A DNA stretch of 64,000 nt from Bradyrhizobium erythrophlei (GCF_900129505.1 NZ_LT670818.1:1302001-1366000), one strand, 5' to 3'; numbered from the stretch's first letter, positions 45,594 through 54,382 are shown. The notes: a model not told the origin generated them from the sequence alone. Made by a program: numbers and translations.

Positions 45594-46481
45594 TCATTTC
45601 GCGGTCTTCTTTTTCTGTTGTTCACGGGGCGCGATCATCGGCTCAACTTCGTTGACGAGCGAGCGGATGCTTGCGGCAAGGGCGGTGATGCGCGGACCGA
45701 TTTCGGCTTCGAGCTGCCCGGGCTGCAACCGAAAGGCAGGGATTCCGCAATTGATCGAAAAGGATTGCTTCAGGTTTCGCGCATGAAACAGGGGAGCGGC
45801 GACCGCGTGAATGGAGGCCATGTATTCGCCAAAGCAGGTGCAAAATCCCCGCTCCGCGCATTGCCGGATTCCGGCACGGTACCGGTCGCGATAGGCTGAC
45901 CAGGAGTCGGCGCTGTCCGCCTTGATCCGCGCTTCCAGCAGCGCGGAGTGGCCGGCGGGCAATATCGCAGCTGCGGCGCGCCCCATCGCCGTCATGACGA
46001 CGGGGATCGGCATGCCGATGTCGGGCGTGTGCGGCCCGACATCTCCCGATCGCGCGGTCTCGACATAGATCATCGCCGTTCCGTCAAGCAGGCCGATCGA
46101 GACGGTGCCGCGCACGCTCTGCGCAAGTTCCTGCATCATCGGCCGCGCGACCTGGCGAAATTGCATGCCGGCAAGCAGCGGGTGGGCCATGCGCAGCGCC
46201 CGGGCGCCAAGGCGGTATTTGGCAAGGTCCTGGTCGTAACGGAGGTAGCCGAGCTCGGCGAGCGTGTGCGTCAACCGCGCCACCGTCGGCCGCGGAATCC
46301 CCGTGCGCGCCGCAAGCTCCATGTTGCCGAGCATCGGCGCCCCGGCCTCGAAGGCCTCGAGCACCACCAGTCCCTTTGCAAGGGTCGTGGCGAAAGCCGC
46401 GTCGCCGGCACTTTCGGCGAGCACGGTTTCCGCGGACGGCGACGGGGTGAAGGCCGCTTTGCGCTGTATGGCTATAGACAT
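45594..46481 (-). CDS. IclR-family transcriptional regulator
   Basis: A 295-residue regulator. N-terminal winged helix: TTLAKGLVVLEAFEAGAPML, MELAARTGIPRPTVARLTHT, LGYLRYDQDLAKYRLGARAL. The C-terminal effector domain includes RGTVSIGLLDGTAMIYVETA, AMGRAAAAILPAG, CAERGFCTCFGEYMASIHAV and ITALAASIRSLVNE. First gene of a cluster with two orphan binding proteins (54 bp to the next start). A 15-bp perfect palindrome 62 bp before its start is a likely autoregulatory operator. A role in carboxylic-acid catabolism is inferred from partners. Confidence 0.92.
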   Translation of the reverse strand: MSIAIQRKAAFTPSPSAETVLAESAGDAAFATTLAKGLVVLEAFEAGAPMLGNMELAARTGIPRPTVARLTHTLAELGYLRYDQDLAKYRLGARALRMAHPLLAGMQFRQVARPMMQELAQSVRGTVSIGLLDGTAMIYVETARSGDVGPHTPDIGMPIPVVMTAMGRAAAAILPAGHSALLEARIKADSADSWSAYRDRYRAGIRQCAERGFCTCFGEYMASIHAVAAPLFHARNLKQSFSINCGIPAFRLQPGQLEAEIGPRITALAASIRSLVNEVEPMIAPREQQKKKTAK

Positions 46482-46542
46482 GCCCGTTTAATGAAGCATC
46501 TCTTGCAGCATGTCCATCGAATTTCCCATTTCAGCCTTTTCC

Positions 46543-46557
46543 GTCCACTATGTGGAC
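46543..46557. promoter_or_regulatory. Candidate IclR operator
   Basis: GTCCAC TAT GTGGAC, a perfect 15-bp palindrome 62-76 bp upstream of the iclR-type start codon. Length, symmetry and place suit an IclR-family dimer site. No second copy was noticed nearby. Confidence 0.5.
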
Positions 46558-47071
46558 AGCCTCAAATGTCGGATCCGTCACGATCCGGCGGCAGGGGACG
46601 CGCAATCCGTCCGCATCAGAACTGTCGGGCGAAGAACTTTCCAGCAGCGAGGCGCTCGCAACAAATCCGGCCCGGCTTTCGATCAAGCACATCTTCCGAT
46701 GGAGCAGAACGATCGTTGCTCTCGTCCTCGCTGTGCGCAATGTGCCGTCTCTCCTTCTTGTGCGTGTCCGCGGAGATCGCGTTGGCAAGCGACATGATGA
46801 GATAGATTGTCGAAAGACTGCACCACCCCTTCAGCTTGCATTTCAAAAATCCGGGCGTTGAGCAGGCAACGAACGAAGGCGCTTGGCAGCGCCGACAGGA
46901 AGATCGCCGACGTAAGGATGTCAGGCGACATCAGACGAATCCCTTTCGAATTCAGGCCAGACAGGTTGCACATCGCTCGGACAACACACGCTACACGCGT
47001 GCAACTTCAGATCACGATAATTTCACGGCAGGCCCGGCAACTTCGTATCCTGAAGCCGGGGAGACTTTTCA
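46558..47071. other. Intergenic spacer between divergent IclR and peroxidase genes
   Basis: Short open frames occur on both strands (for example minus 46616-46846 and 46683-46973), but none has convincing composition or a ribosome-binding site. AT-rich words near 47010-47060 (GATAATTTCACGG) before the peroxidase start are the best promoter candidate. Confidence 0.35.
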
Positions 47072-48847
47072 ATGGCGGTGCGGAAAGCGAATGAGACCTG
47101 CGCCCTCGGGGTTTCGGAGACCGCCATCGCCGACGATTCCGTCCATCAACAAATACCGCCCGGGTTTCGACATTTCCTATCAACGCCGAAAGCTTCGCAG
47201 CGATTCAAGGCGTACGGAATCGACCCGTTGGACGCGCCGGAGCAATCGCACAAAGTCCGGGGGCTGATGAACCGTTTGTCCCGGCGGATGGATGCCGAAT
47301 TGCGATGGCCTGTCCATGCCGACGCAACCATTGAACGCTGGGAAAACCCCCGCATCCCCTCAGGTTACACCTACCTGTTGCAATTCGTGGCGCACGATCT
47401 GGTGCATTCAGCGATTCCACTTTCGGTCGTGGGCGGCTTGAGCGGTGACACCGCGAATGTGCGCCGCGCCGCTCTCAAGCTCGAGACCTTGTTCGGAAGC
47501 GGCCCGGTCGGCTCCCCTTCCGTGTATGCGCTGGATGCGGCGAATGACGAGCGGCGGACGAAGCTGCGGCTCGGACGGATGCGCTGGAAGGACAAAAGCG
47601 TCGAGACCGGCTGCCCGTTCCGCGACATCGCGCGGACCCCGGCCGAGAACGTCACGGGGATCGACCGCAGTATCGCTGGAAAGCGCGTTGCGCTGACGGA
47701 AGCCCTGATCGCCGATCCCCGCAACGACGATCACGCCATCATGTCGCAGCTGACCGCGCTTTTCGCGCTGCTGCACAACGGCTTGATCGACATCGTTCGC
47801 CGCGGCGAACCCACGACCGGTCCCAACGCCAACCTTGGCGCTGCCTACAAGCGGTTTCTTTGCGCGCGCGACGCGTTGACGCTGATCTACCACAACATCA
47901 TCCGCAAGGACCTTATGCGGCGGGTGATGCATCCGGCGATCTACGCGGCCTACGCCGGACCGATGCTGGATTTCATCGATCGCCCGGTGCGGGCCAGCGG
48001 CAGCCCCGCCGCTCGCAGCGCGGAGCAGGAAGGCTGGCGCGTCCCTCTTGAATTCTCGCACGGCGCGTTTCGCTTCGGCCATGCGATGGTGCGGCCTGAA
48101 TACGTCATCAACGATCTCTCTACCCACGATCTCAACAAGACCCTGGAGAAGACCTCGGCCAACGATCCCGTCAACATGCCGCTCGATTCGACCTGGATCG
48201 TGCGCTGGTCGCGCTTCTTCGAGATCGGGGGGTCGAGGCCCAATTTCAGCCGGCGTATCGGACCGTTTCTCAGCGATGGGCTCGGCAATGATCAGATATT
48301 TCCCGCCGTCGACCAGACCAGCCGGGTCGGCCTGCTGTACCGAGACCTGCTGGGCGCTTCGCTTGCCGGACTCTGGTCGGTGAATGCGCTGGTCGCCGAG
48401 ATTTCGGCGCGGCGGCCGCATTTGGTTGCCGCTTCACGGCTGCTTGCCGATCGGCCCTATCGGGTCAGCCAGCTGCGCGAGTGGCTGGCTTCTGAAACCT
48501 CCTATGGCGAACTCTCCGCCGAAGATATCGAAACGCTTGCGAACGATCCGCCGCTGCCATTTTTCATTCTGTTCGAGGCGATGCGACAACCGCTGGCCCA
48601 AGGCCTGTGCCTCGGACCGCTCGGTTCGATCATCGTCTCGGAAGTGATTTTCGGCGCGCTCGCGGATAACGAGATTCCCGCAGGACGCGGCGCGGATTCG
48701 CTTGCGGAAGCGCTCGCAGGACTCGCTGCGGAATATTATCCGAAAAATGTATTCGAAACCGTACCCGAAATCGAACGCATGGATCAGCTGGTCGAGTTCA
48801 CGGCCGAGATCGCCGATCTGTTGCAGGCCGAGCCCGCATTTCTGTGA
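47072..48847 (+). CDS. Animal-type heme peroxidase (peroxidase-cyclooxygenase superfamily)
   Basis: A 591-residue heme oxidase of the mammalian-peroxidase type found sporadically in bacteria. The distal region is YLLQFVAHDLVHS with candidate distal His108, preceded by the Gln of the family's Q-F-x-x-H-D motif. The second block is IADPRNDDHAIMSQLTALFA with LLHN (about 213-236), and the proximal His is His337 in GAFRFGHAMVRPEY. No signal peptide is seen, unusual for this group. It oxidises halides, phenols or unsaturated lipids elsewhere; the substrate here is unknown. The 137-residue NHLP-like gene begins 42 bp downstream, so one transcript is likely. Confidence 0.9.
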   Translation: MAVRKANETCALGVSETAIADDSVHQQIPPGFRHFLSTPKASQRFKAYGIDPLDAPEQSHKVRGLMNRLSRRMDAELRWPVHADATIERWENPRIPSGYTYLLQFVAHDLVHSAIPLSVVGGLSGDTANVRRAALKLETLFGSGPVGSPSVYALDAANDERRTKLRLGRMRWKDKSVETGCPFRDIARTPAENVTGIDRSIAGKRVALTEALIADPRNDDHAIMSQLTALFALLHNGLIDIVRRGEPTTGPNANLGAAYKRFLCARDALTLIYHNIIRKDLMRRVMHPAIYAAYAGPMLDFIDRPVRASGSPAARSAEQEGWRVPLEFSHGAFRFGHAMVRPEYVINDLSTHDLNKTLEKTSANDPVNMPLDSTWIVRWSRFFEIGGSRPNFSRRIGPFLSDGLGNDQIFPAVDQTSRVGLLYRDLLGASLAGLWSVNALVAEISARRPHLVAASRLLADRPYRVSQLREWLASETSYGELSAEDIETLANDPPLPFFILFEAMRQPLAQGLCLGPLGSIIVSEVIFGALADNEIPAGRGADSLAEALAGLAAEYYPKNVFETVPEIERMDQLVEFTAEIADLLQAEPAFL

Positions 48848-48888
48848 GTCGGAATTGTTCCGCCTCACGCAACCCGCAGGAGTGAGTA

Positions 48889-49302
48889 ATGGGAAGGATC
48901 GAAAGACTGCAAGTGACGAACCATGAGCGCTGGGGCAAGCTGGTCAAGACCTGGGCGACCGGCAAGAATTATCTCGAGGATGACAACGAGTATCCGCTGC
49001 CGACCACCATGGACGAGTTCAAGGAGCAGCTCGCCAAGGCCCAGGTGTTCGCGACCGTGCCGGAACGCTTCAAGCAGATCCAGTTCGTCTCTTCCGACCA
49101 GGAGACGATCCTGGTGCGTCTGCCGCCGAAGGTGATGATCGCGGATTCCGAGGCCTTGCTCAACGAGCCGGGTGCAACCTATCCGCTTCCGCCGTTCTAC
49201 AAGCGTCTGTTCAACGGCATGGAGCCGGTGATCCCGGAAGACGAGAAGTTCAGGGTGCACGCCGAACGCATCGGCGATTATACGATAAGCAACTGCGCCT
49301 GA
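48889..49302 (+). CDS. NHLP-leader-like small protein, possible RiPP precursor
   Basis: A 137-residue acidic protein. Residues about 10-80 follow the nitrile-hydratase-alpha-like leader pattern: a Trp-containing helix (HERWGKLVKTWATGKNYLED), then TTMDEFKEQLAKAQVF, then VPERFKQIQFVSSDQETILV followed by RLPP, where leaders of this type typically end a beta strand with LPP. The C-terminal part (NEPGATYPLPPFYKRLFNG to IGDYTISNCA) would be the core; its only Cys is the penultimate residue. GCAGGAG lies about 10 bases before ATG 48889. It follows the peroxidase gene and converges on the YcaO-BTAD pair. Alternative: a small peroxidase-associated protein with no modification role. Confidence 0.6.
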   Translation: MGRIERLQVTNHERWGKLVKTWATGKNYLEDDNEYPLPTTMDEFKEQLAKAQVFATVPERFKQIQFVSSDQETILVRLPPKVMIADSEALLNEPGATYPLPPFYKRLFNGMEPVIPEDEKFRVHAERIGDYTISNCA

Positions 49303-49311
49303 GCATCCAAC

Positions 49312-51426
49312 TCACCAAGCCAATTGGACAAGGCCCTCGGCGGGAAGTCCTGCGCCACGCAAGCTCTGGCGCAGGGCTTCCCACCTTGAGCTTACGCTGA
49401 TGGGGTGGGTCTGCAGCAGCCAACGCGTTATGGCTTCGTCGGTCGGCGCGGCTGATCCAACCCAAAACGAACGTATCCCGTTCAGGAACCGCTGAGCTTC
49501 TTTACGCGCAGTAACCAGCTGCCCCAGTTCGTACAGCGCCGCCGCACGCCATGCGGGCAGGGTCTGTGTGGCATCATTCGCGCGATCGCAAGCCTCGAGG
49601 GTGCCAACATAGTCACCGCACAAGAAGCGAATGATGGCGTGGTAGCCCCACTCGGGATGAGTGGGCGCCGGCGAAAGAGCCAGCGACTGGGCGGCCAGCA
49701 GCCGGGCCTGCTCGATCGATCCACAGAAGGCGCAATAGTGCGCACAGGATAGCAAAGTCCACGGGTCATTGTCGTTTAGCTCGCAAGCGAGTTCCATATG
49801 CGGCGCCGCTTCCGCCTCCCGCAGCGCCATCACATAAGACCAGCCACAGCACAGATGCGCCCGGGAATCGACGGGATCCAGTTGAACGGCACTCTTCGCG
49901 AGTTCAAGCGTTGCTTTTGCTTTGTCGCGATCGCGAAAGAAGCCCGGGTGTACAATATGTTCGATGTTATTCATCTGCACGAGGCTGCTGTAGCAAGGCG
50001 AGAAGGTGGGATTTTCTCGGATGGCATCACGAAAGATGATGACTGCCCGCTGCCAGCTGTCCGGTTCGAATTTCATCAGGAGATCCTGCCCGCGAAGCCA
50101 GCGGTCGTGGACGTCGAGCGAAACGTCGGGTTCGCCGGCGAGGCGCATCAGCCGTTCCGCCGAAAGCTGCACGTTCAGCGAGGTCGCGATCCTGCGGATG
50201 ATGCGCTGCTGCGTCTCGAACCAGTTGTCGAGGCGGAGCCGGAGACTTTCGCTCCAGACATAGATGCCGGTCGCTTCGTCCCGCAGCACCATCACCATGT
50301 TGATTTCGGCGCCCGCCTGATACGCAGTCGTTTCGATGCAGTATTGCGGCGCCGCCCCCGGCGGCGGAGGTGCGACCGCGGCAGCCGGACGATCGATCAC
50401 GCTCCATTCGCGAAAACGCACGAGACAGGCCGCAAGATGCAGGCTGAACCCCTGCACCAGATGGGCATGATCGCCGTCGACGCCATGCATCGCGAACGGG
50501 CGCAGCACGAGGCGTATCTTGGCGGGCGCCCCGGAGTATCCGGCTTCCGGAGCGACGGAGCGGCTTGAGGGTCCGCCGCTGGCACGTACCGTGCGGCTGC
50601 CAGATTCAGACTGGGCGCCAAGCCGGCCGGCCGGCCTTTCGAAAGCGCCGAGCTTGATGTCGGCGACGAGTTCTTCCGTCGCCGGCGACGGCTCCATGCC
50701 ATAATCCCGATCGAGCAAATCCCAGAGCGATTTGTAGATGCGCAGCGCCCCCGCCACGTCGCCCTCCTGCGCGTGCACGCGCATCAGATGGCAGCAGGCC
50801 TCCTCGTGAGTCGGATCGAGATTGGCGATCGCAGCGGCGATCTCGGTCTTGGCGCCGGCAGCGACCCCTGTGGCGACCATACCGGCACCGAGACATCGCA
50901 TCAGCCGGTCATGTATCGTCTGACGTTTCGCAAGCACCCAGATTCGAAATGACGGATCAAGGTCGTCCATCCCATCGAGAATCCGCTGGCCGAGGTCAGG
51001 GGTATTGAGAAGCAGGGGATGCACGCGGCCGCCTTCCGCGAGCCGGATGATGCTTTCGACATCGACCTCGACATCCTCGGCGTTGAGATGGATCGAGAGT
51101 CGTCCTGCTGAAAATCCGCCAAATCCAGCATCCTCAAACGCAGAGCGCAGTTCGCGGACCACCTGGCGCAGCGAGGCGCGGGCTTTTTCCTCATCCGAAC
51201 GGCTCCACAGCAATCCGACCAGCCGTCCGCGGCTTTCATGTTTGGCCTCGGTCAAAGCGAGATAGCTGAGAACGGCGCTTGCCTTCTGGGTTCGAAGTTC
51301 GATCGGGCGACCGCCGAACGTGATCGACGGACGTCCCACCAGCGAGACGGAGAGACGCGCGGCGCTCCCAGGCTCCACTACGGTTTCGCTTGCGGCCAAA
51401 CCTTGAATCCCAGCAATCTGTTGCAT
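49312..51426 (-). CDS. BTAD-domain transcriptional regulator with TPR-like C-terminus
   Basis: About 704 residues. An OmpR/SARP-type winged helix starts RLSVSLVGRPSITFGGRPIE, with LRTQKASAVLSYLALTE and GLLWSRSDEEKARASLRQVV. The bacterial transcriptional activation domain follows (LNAEDVEVDVESIIRLAEGG; DPTHEEACCHLMRVHAQEGD). The C-terminal half has a FlgO/TolB-N-like segment (RLVLRPFAMHGVDGDHAHLV) and then TPR-like repeats (AVIIFRDAIRENPTFSPCYS). BTAD proteins are pathway activators of secondary metabolism in actinobacteria; here it lies directly downstream of ycaO. A TTG at 51462 abutting the ycaO stop is an alternative start. Only 9 bp separate its end from the NHLP-like gene. Confidence 0.87.
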   Translation of the reverse strand: MQQIAGIQGLAASETVVEPGSAARLSVSLVGRPSITFGGRPIELRTQKASAVLSYLALTEAKHESRGRLVGLLWSRSDEEKARASLRQVVRELRSAFEDAGFGGFSAGRLSIHLNAEDVEVDVESIIRLAEGGRVHPLLLNTPDLGQRILDGMDDLDPSFRIWVLAKRQTIHDRLMRCLGAGMVATGVAAGAKTEIAAAIANLDPTHEEACCHLMRVHAQEGDVAGALRIYKSLWDLLDRDYGMEPSPATEELVADIKLGAFERPAGRLGAQSESGSRTVRASGGPSSRSVAPEAGYSGAPAKIRLVLRPFAMHGVDGDHAHLVQGFSLHLAACLVRFREWSVIDRPAAAVAPPPPGAAPQYCIETTAYQAGAEINMVMVLRDEATGIYVWSESLRLRLDNWFETQQRIIRRIATSLNVQLSAERLMRLAGEPDVSLDVHDRWLRGQDLLMKFEPDSWQRAVIIFRDAIRENPTFSPCYSSLVQMNNIEHIVHPGFFRDRDKAKATLELAKSAVQLDPVDSRAHLCCGWSYVMALREAEAAPHMELACELNDNDPWTLLSCAHYCAFCGSIEQARLLAAQSLALSPAPTHPEWGYHAIIRFLCGDYVGTLEACDRANDATQTLPAWRAAALYELGQLVTARKEAQRFLNGIRSFWVGSAAPTDEAITRWLLQTHPISVSSRWEALRQSLRGAGLPAEGLVQLAW

Positions 51427-51462
51427 CCCAAGCGTTTCCGTACCGGGCCGCAGTTTCGGCAA

Positions 51463-52794
51463 TTATATCAGGGCAATGCCGTCGGTATAGGCCGCTCCCC
51501 CGCCTGTTCGGGCAATCATCTGCGCCAGCCGCGGCGTAACGATCTCCGAAGGCAAAACCTGGAGGCCCGGCGCGATGATGCGCGCCGCCGGAATCTCGAA
51601 GCGCGGACGGGTCAAATCCAGGCCAAAGACCTCGATATCAACTTGCGCCACACGGTCTGCGATCAGCCGCAGCATGGACGTCGGGTCGGTTGTGCCGATG
51701 GCCAGGTGTCGTGCGCGCCCCGGCTCCGGCTGCAGCAGCAGACACCGATCGGCGTTCAGCAACGTCGCACGCCGTCGGTGAATGCGGTCCCGGGCGTTGA
51801 GCGCAGCTTCTCCGCGCTCCCGGAGCTTTGTTTCGACCACCGCATGGGCCAATTCGCCCTGGCACATTTCCAGAACGGCAGCGCGGGCCGCACCCGCAAG
51901 GGTCGGCCGCGAGGCCAGGCCCAAGGCAAAGCCAAAGCCATCCGCCATGCAGGAGACCGCTGCAACGCAGGGCACGCCGATATCCGTCGTGATGTCGAGC
52001 AACCAGCTACGTCGCGCCGAAGCGCCCTGGCGCAGTTGCGCCAGCACCGCTTCGGCGGCGATTTGGGCGTCGTCCTCGGGCGGGATCGACCGGCCGCGGC
52101 TGCCGCCCCACCACCAGAGACTGGCGGCATCGCGTTCGATCAACTCGAGCAGACCGTGCAGGGCCGCGGCGTCCCAGGACAAGCCCGCAGCCGATCCGGT
52201 ACCCAGTGGAAAAGGCGGCTTCACCTCCTGCTGGTGCAACGGACGTCTTACGCACAGATCCGCCGGCAGCAAGACCTCGCAACCATCGGCGAGCCGCGTC
52301 ACGCGGTGCCATGAAAGCTTTGCATCGGGGCTCAGCCGGTGCGCGGAGAAGGCCGCAAGGAACTCGCGCGCCCGTGGACCGAGCTTGCCGGCCGGATCGC
52401 CTGGATCAACTTCCAGCGCGTCATCGCCGGTCTGCAGCTGGGAAAGATATTCGATACCCTCGCCGATACAGCCCTGAAAGGCGTCCTGCAGCGAAAGGCC
52501 CACGCCGGAAACACCGACCAAGGGATGCCCTGCGTGGAGGGGATCAGCGAGGTTCGGATCGAATTCGGCTCCGAAGCAGACCAAACCGGGGGCGTCGGGT
52601 GCGGCAAGTTCGAAAACACGCCTAAACCGGGACGCCGCCTTGAGCAGATTGGCCCGGTGGCGCGTCTGTGAATCAGGTTCTGCTGCGGCCGCATAACCAA
52701 GCGCCTCGAGGAGGGGCCGGGCATCGCGGTTGCCTTGTTGTTCCCGGTCGTCGCCGAGCAACAGTGAAGCGGCGCGCGCAAACGGATTTGGCAT
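51463..52794 (-). CDS. YcaO-domain protein
   Basis: ATP-dependent YcaO-fold enzyme of 443 residues; family members activate peptide backbone amides to form azolines, thioamides or amidines. The three ATP/Mg-binding acidic blocks are present: CIGEGIEYLSQLQ (about residue 110), AALHGLLELIERDAASLWW (about 213) and AVLEMCQGELAHAV (about 306), together with the preceding GSAAGLSW loop. The C-terminus (GGGAAYTDGIALI) lacks the PxPxP end of azoline-forming cyclodehydratases, which points to another subtype. No E1-like/ocin-ThiF or TfuA partner is visible. ATG 52794 has GGAG six bases upstream. Followed directly by the BTAD gene. Confidence 0.9.
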   Translation of the reverse strand: MPNPFARAASLLLGDDREQQGNRDARPLLEALGYAAAAEPDSQTRHRANLLKAASRFRRVFELAAPDAPGLVCFGAEFDPNLADPLHAGHPLVGVSGVGLSLQDAFQGCIGEGIEYLSQLQTGDDALEVDPGDPAGKLGPRAREFLAAFSAHRLSPDAKLSWHRVTRLADGCEVLLPADLCVRRPLHQQEVKPPFPLGTGSAAGLSWDAAALHGLLELIERDAASLWWWGGSRGRSIPPEDDAQIAAEAVLAQLRQGASARRSWLLDITTDIGVPCVAAVSCMADGFGFALGLASRPTLAGAARAAVLEMCQGELAHAVVETKLRERGEAALNARDRIHRRRATLLNADRCLLLQPEPGRARHLAIGTTDPTSMLRLIADRVAQVDIEVFGLDLTRPRFEIPAARIIAPGLQVLPSEIVTPRLAQMIARTGGGAAYTDGIALI

Positions 52795-52884
52795 TTGCAG
52801 CTCCACTCCTGTTCACGGTGGCCTCACGTCTGCCCGCACAGTCTTGGCGGACGAGGACACCCCAGAGTCGCTCCGGAGGAATAT

Positions 52885-53439
52885 ATGCTCGCGAAAGCTT
52901 TTGTCGTCGCAATGGCCGCCGATATAGCCCGATCGGACTACGCAAAGCCAACGCTCATCCGCAGTCGCAGCCGCGAATGGCTGATCGCTTGCCGCTGGGG
53001 GCCCGACGGCGAGTACCTCTCGATCGCGACCGCCGGCGCCATGCCGGAGCCGGGCGGGCCCGCGGCGCCCGATGCCATTAGCCCGATCCACAGCCTGTTC
53101 GGCGTGCTGGCCTCGGAATCCGAAGCAGAAGCCACCAGCACGTTCCTGTTGGTGCGCCAGTTGCCGGTCCAGATCGGTCTTGCAGGTACCTTCTTTCCCG
53201 CAGATGGCTATGCGCTGCTGCAGCAGCGGGACACGATCCGCCTGTTTTGCGAAACCCGCTATTCGCATAGCTGCGGCTGGCTGGATGGCAAGGAGATCCG
53301 TAACGACATTCCCGACCCGGCGCCGTCCTCGGCGGAGGCGATGGCATGGCACATCAAGGCCAAGCGCTGCAGTTGGATCGGCGAGTTCGTATCCGGATCG
53401 CTGTCGCACGAGCGGCGAGCCATCCATGCTGCCGAATGA
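52885..53439 (+). CDS. Hypothetical protein divergent from ycaO
   Basis: 184 residues, starting LAKAFVVAMAADIARSDYAK, with a strand-rich middle (REWLIACRWGPDGEYLSIAT, STFLLVRQLPVQIGLAGTFF) and a Cys/His-containing late segment (RLFCETRYSHSCGWLDGKEI, AMAWHIKAKRCSWIGEFV). No family recognised and no signal peptide or TM. GGAGGA five bases before ATG 52885 makes translation convincing. It shares a 90-bp divergent promoter region with ycaO, so it is probably part of the same system, perhaps a partner or recognition protein. Confidence 0.75.
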   Translation: MLAKAFVVAMAADIARSDYAKPTLIRSRSREWLIACRWGPDGEYLSIATAGAMPEPGGPAAPDAISPIHSLFGVLASESEAEATSTFLLVRQLPVQIGLAGTFFPADGYALLQQRDTIRLFCETRYSHSCGWLDGKEIRNDIPDPAPSSAEAMAWHIKAKRCSWIGEFVSGSLSHERRAIHAAE

Positions 53440-53651
53440 CCGTCATCGGGAAACCATCAAGGCGGCGGGATCTCCATGACGGCGAACGCGGGGGCCTATC
53501 CTTGCGTGCTCGTCGTTGGCCGGCGGGGCGCCAGACGCTTGACGGCGGCAGGACGAGCCATGGAAGGCTTCACCGCGGGCCTACATAACGAGTCTCCAGA
53601 CCTCCGTTGGCTGACGAGCCTGGACACAACTATAAGAATTTCAAAACGATA

Positions 53652-53966
53652 TCATGCAACCCCTTTGACGGGCCTTTGCTGTTCGACTGTCTCAAGGGTG
53701 AGAACACACCGGCCCTCTGCATCGATCGCTGCCGTGATTGTCTGAGGGGGCGCCGCTGCGAGGAATTCCTGGAGGATGAAACGGCTCTTGTCAGAGAGCC
53801 CAAATACCCCACGCATCAGTTCAAAAAACCCCGGCTCTTCCCCGACATATAAAAGTTCGAGCAATTCTGAGACCGAGTACCGCCCCAAAGCCGAGAAAAC
53901 CCGATCGGTTTCGTCCTCCGACTTGCCCTCCTTGGAGCGATCGAAGTTGTAAATAATAGCAGTCAT
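53652..53966 (-). CDS. Small hypothetical protein, 104 residues
   Basis: MTAIIYNFDRSKEGK start, then DETDRVFSALGRYSVSELLE, FFELMRGVFGLSDKSRFILQ and a strand pair ending CVLTLETVEQQRP. The amphipathic helical pattern looks like real protein. A GGGGGGAAGG site lies close to ATG 53966. No family recognised. It converges on the 184-residue gene and may belong to the YcaO locus. The 53440-53651 gap contains no convincing gene. Confidence 0.55.
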   Translation of the reverse strand: MTAIIYNFDRSKEGKSEDETDRVFSALGRYSVSELLELLYVGEEPGFFELMRGVFGLSDKSRFILQEFLAAAPPQTITAAIDAEGRCVLTLETVEQQRPVKGVA

Positions 53967-54382
53967 CCTTCCCCCCGAACCTTCGCGGTGGCCGATGAGC
54001 ACTTGCCGCGAGGGGAATCTGCGCGGGCTATCGTGATTTCAGCGTTATCGCTAGAAACCGGGCGGGGGCCAGCGTGATCCGCTGGCCGATCCGGGCTTCG
54101 TTCTGGAGCCAGATTTCGATCAGCTTGCGGGTATCCGAACTCGGCTCCCCGGCGCACCGAAAGCCGCGTCGCCTGCACTTTTCGCAATGCACTATTTGCG
54201 CGGGCGAGGACGAAATTAAGGCTGGCTTGCGCTGGTTTGACCCCTGTCGTGCGATCCTCAAAGCGCGCTGCAAGATTGGAAAGACCATCCGCAGGCGGGA
54301 GGCTAGATGACTCTCAGTGTCGCTGTCGGCTCATGACCATTACCCGGAAGCGAGTGTGGTCGAGTCCAACTGAGGGTGTCGA
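53967..54382. other. Spacer, no confident gene
   Basis: Opposing short frames exist: minus 54028-54288, with HCEKCRRRGFRCAGEP, and plus 54074-54310, with FSQCTICAGEDEIKAG. Both have clustered Cys, but neither has a good start site and each is the mirror of the other, so neither is annotated. Confidence 0.35.

Noticed and set aside
53476..53745. Possible small gene after the 184-aa unknown
   Set aside because: No ribosome-binding site, and its second half is antisense to the better 104-residue frame.
54028..54310. Opposing Cys-containing short frames
   Set aside because: Each is the mirror of the other; neither has a good start or recognisable family.
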